Below the pieces are notes generated by a model that was not told the origin of the DNA, ran no database searches, and saw only the letters and a program-made list of their open reading frames with translations. From positions 971,560-1,035,559 of the forward strand of contig CATOSM010000001.1 in NCBI GenBank assembly GCA_951812645.1: a DNA stretch of 64,000 nucleotides, in the 5' to 3' direction. Within the stretch, counting starts at the first letter, position 1. Every line of letters begins with the position of its first letter. Position numbers and translations under genes: made by a program. The DNA is from an uncultured Candidatus Nitrosopumilus sp. (lineage in GTDB: Archaea; Thermoproteota; Nitrososphaeria; Nitrososphaerales; Nitrosopumilaceae). Positions 62,148 to 64,000 of the stretch are shown piece by piece.

Positions 62148-63096
62148 AACTTATCCTAAAACCCTCCAATACATCATGATGCATGCCAGATACACAAACC
62201 CGAGACAGTCGTCACAGTTCCTTTCGTATCGGACTGCCGTCCCGTAAAGTCCGCACTTGAGCCAGGCAAGGAACCGCTCTACGACAAACCTTGTCTTGCT
62301 ATGATGTTTTTGATTCCTGTTTTGTGCAACGTTTCTTGAGTTCCTTTTGTATGGAATGCAACAGTCAATCCCATGGTATCCCAGATAGTTTCTGATGAAT
62401 GCCGCATCGTATCCCCTGTCGGCATACGCTGAGATGATCTCCCGTATCAAACCATCATCTGCAGGTTCTGAGATGTCTTCTACTCACTTAATTCAGATAT
62501 GATTGTGTTATTATTGTATTATTATTGTATCAAACCATCATCTGCATGTTCTGAGATGTCTTCTGACACACCAATGAATTTTGCACTGTCATGGACATTT
62601 GCAGGGCTGGCCCTGATTGGGATTGGCAGTCCTGTCCTGTCTGCTGCAATGTGTATTTTTGTGCCCAGGATCTTCCTGAGCCCGTCATATCCTGTTTTGT
62701 CCCCCTCCTTTTGGGGGCAACTGATGATGAATCAATTGATATTTTTTGCAGGCTGGTTTTTCCCTGTCTGTGTGCAGGTTTTATCAGTCCTGATAAAATC
62801 CTTTTCCATATTCCCTTTTGTTGCAGTTCTGAGAATCTCAGATACGCGGTGGATTTTGAACCGTATCTGTCTGGCATGTCTGCCCGCCTGCAGCCGGTTG
62901 TTAGGACAAACAATATTACGTTGATTGTGTTTCTGTCATTGCATCTTGGCCTGCCAGTTTTTGCAGATGTGATGCAACCGTGTTCCATTGAACGTCTGAC
63001 ATTTCCTTGTGAATCATGAAAGATACATCGGCAGGGTCATTCTTGGATCCCGATTGTCATGAATTATTTACAAAATGATCGGTTTTAGGATGAGTT
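62148..63096 (-). mobile_element. IS5-type insertion sequence (copy F)
   Basis: Ends AACTTATCCTAAAACCCTCC and CGGTTTTAGGATGAGTT as in copy D. It is 75 bases longer than D because of an internal insertion around 62480-62555. The DDE part (REIISAYADRGYDAAFIRNY, YHGIDCCIPYKRNSRNVAQN) and the DUF4096 part (GRPRCNDRNTINVILFVLTT) are on the minus strand and separated by frameshifts. Confidence 0.92.
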
Positions 63097-63108
63097 GATC
63101 GTAATATC

Positions 63109-63471
63109 TTGTTTGGTGTTGCAGTTATTGCTGTTATTGTTTGTGTAATTGTTTTTGTTCAAACACAAAAAGAACCATTCTTGTTGCATCAAAACAGTGA
63201 CATGCCAGGGGAGATCATACCAGATAACTGGGCAGATGTGTGCAGAGAAGATTTGACTCAAATTAATAGGGGCTGTATATGGGATAATTCACCATTTGAT
63301 GATTGCAGGAGGATGTTAATGCAGGACACACCATGCATACAAACTAGCTACAAACCTACGACTCTTGCAATGTGTCATGAGAAATATGATGCATACAAGC
63401 AAAATGTATTTGGTAGAGGGCCAGTATCATTTGATTCATATTCTAGTGGATTTTGTGATCTGCCAGAATAA
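63109..63471 (+). CDS. Membrane-anchored Cys-rich protein, start cut by IS copy F
   Basis: 120 residues from a TTG at 63109: a membrane helix (LFGVAVIAVIVCVIVFVQT) followed by an extracellular domain with six cysteines (ADVCREDLTQINRGCIWDNS, DDCRRMLMQDTPCIQ, MCHEKYD, GFCDLPE). In frame, the IS end lies four codons upstream. An ATG lies three bases left of the IS (62142-62144), so the element probably went in just after the native start codon. Confidence 0.55.
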   Translation: MFGVAVIAVIVCVIVFVQTQKEPFLLHQNSDMPGEIIPDNWADVCREDLTQINRGCIWDNSPFDDCRRMLMQDTPCIQTSYKPTTLAMCHEKYDAYKQNVFGRGPVSFDSYSSGFCDLPE

Positions 63472-63571
63472 CCAAAACTATTACACAGCAAATGCGGCTG
63501 CCAATACTAGTATTATGTTTTTTTGAAATTATTGCATATTATGATTTATCTGTGATCATCAAGAATCATTA

Positions 63572-63856
63572 ATGACCATACAAAAGGCACGAAAAATAAT
63601 ACAGTACTCGATACAGCACTACACCAAGGTAGCTGACGGCATGGAGGAGTTAATTAAAGATTGGACGTATGAATACGGCGATGAGAACACTCCCAAGGCC
63701 ATGGGACACTCCATATCTGGCATGGCACGGGATTACATCAAAGTATTAAAGATGATAGATTCCCAGCTTGCTCCAAAGTGCAAACACCCAAAAAAAGACC
63801 GCGACAAGACAGCTGACGGACAATGGTATTGCATGAACTGCAATGCCGACCTCTAA
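63572..63856 (+). CDS. Helical protein with C-terminal zinc ribbon
   Basis: 94 residues. Two helices (IQKARKIIQYSIQHYTKVAD, ISGMARDYIKVLKMIDSQLA) followed by CKHPKKDRDKTADGQWYCMN CNADL, a Cys-His-Cys-Cys zinc site. ATG start. Function unknown. Confidence 0.65.
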   Translation: MTIQKARKIIQYSIQHYTKVADGMEELIKDWTYEYGDENTPKAMGHSISGMARDYIKVLKMIDSQLAPKCKHPKKDRDKTADGQWYCMNCNADL

Positions 63857-63934
63857 TTTTTTTTATGCATAATATGGAGAAAAACCCGTTTTAGGATCTA
63901 AAATAATAACATGTAGGTACCAGTATTTTTATAA

Positions 63935-64000
63935 TTGCAAAAAAAAATCTTGGTTTTTCTAGTAATATTTTCTGTTGTAGGTTTTTTTGCAACGCCTGCC
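63935..64000 (+). CDS. Secreted protein, only signal peptide in window
   Basis: A TTG start at 63935 opens MQKKILVFLVIFSVVGFFAT PA, a typical signal peptide, and the frame is open to the window edge. TTTTTATAAT just upstream may be the TATA box, making the message nearly leaderless. Confidence 0.5.
   Translation, partial: MQKKILVFLVIFSVVGFFATPA

Overview
The window reads as chromosomal DNA of an ammonia-oxidising archaeon (Nitrosopumilus/Nitrosarchaeum-type Thaumarchaeota, Nitrososphaeria). The reasons are AT-rich DNA, archaeal information genes (L7Ae, S28e, L24e, L37e, aIF5B, an LSm protein, archease), archaeal S26B signal peptidase, short leaders behind TATA boxes, and an adjacent 4-hydroxybutyryl-CoA dehydratase and ADP-forming acyl-CoA synthetase, the hallmark pair of the thaumarchaeal 3-hydroxypropionate/4-hydroxybutyrate carbon-fixation cycle. 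Identification is from reading the sequence only; no database search was run.

Layout. 1-7 kb: housekeeping enzymes (nitroreductase, family-5 uracil-DNA glycosylase, DUF72, DedA, zinc alcohol dehydrogenase, archease) mixed with decayed genes (thioredoxin, spondin-domain protein, glyoxalase-fold protein). 7-11.6 kb: two large secreted proteins sharing an almost identical 44-residue module. 11.6-21.9 kb: conserved core with the L7Ae-S28e-L24e-Ndk-aIF5B operon, phosphoglucosamine mutase, tRNA-Leu, PurU, a creatininase-fold hydrolase, LSm-L37e, RpiA and a dihydroorotase-like enzyme. 21.9-23.2 kb: tRNA-Ala followed by a degraded tyrosine integrase and a decayed attachment-like repeat. 23.2-26.2 kb: zinc-ribbon proteins, thioredoxin, signal peptidase.

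26.4-35.5 kb is a first accessory island. It holds a beta-helix surface protein, an IS5-type element, a minus-strand operon (PD-(D/E)XK-like nuclease, GHKL ATPase fused to an HExxH protease, KTSC-domain remnant, small SWIM-like remnant) and, divergent from it, an AbrB regulator with a Clp-fold serine protease and a small protein. Paired TGGTACCA palindromes flank the AbrB TATA box. A SWIM-finger transposase remnant closes the island. 35.6-43.1 kb returns to core metabolism. 43.1-52.3 kb is a second accessory region (NERD nuclease remnant, second beta-helix protein, IS copy interrupting a winged-helix/nucleotidyltransferase protein, HNH remnant, methyltransferase, HEPN-like protein). 52.3-57.1 kb is core (tRNA-Val, glycosyltransferase, aspartate kinase, IlvE). 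57.1-64 kb is a third accessory region, with a one-piece DarT ADP-ribosyltransferase/macrodomain protein, a zinc-ribbon Mrr-like nuclease, IS remnants and secreted proteins.

Two points stand out. First, there are two candidate defence loci: the nuclease/GHKL-HExxH locus opposite AbrB-protease, and the fused DarT-macrodomain toxin-antitoxin. Second, an unusual number of genes are broken by single-base indels or single stop codons, several at A-runs. That is either real gene decay or base-level error in the assembly, and it must be settled before any loss of function is believed.
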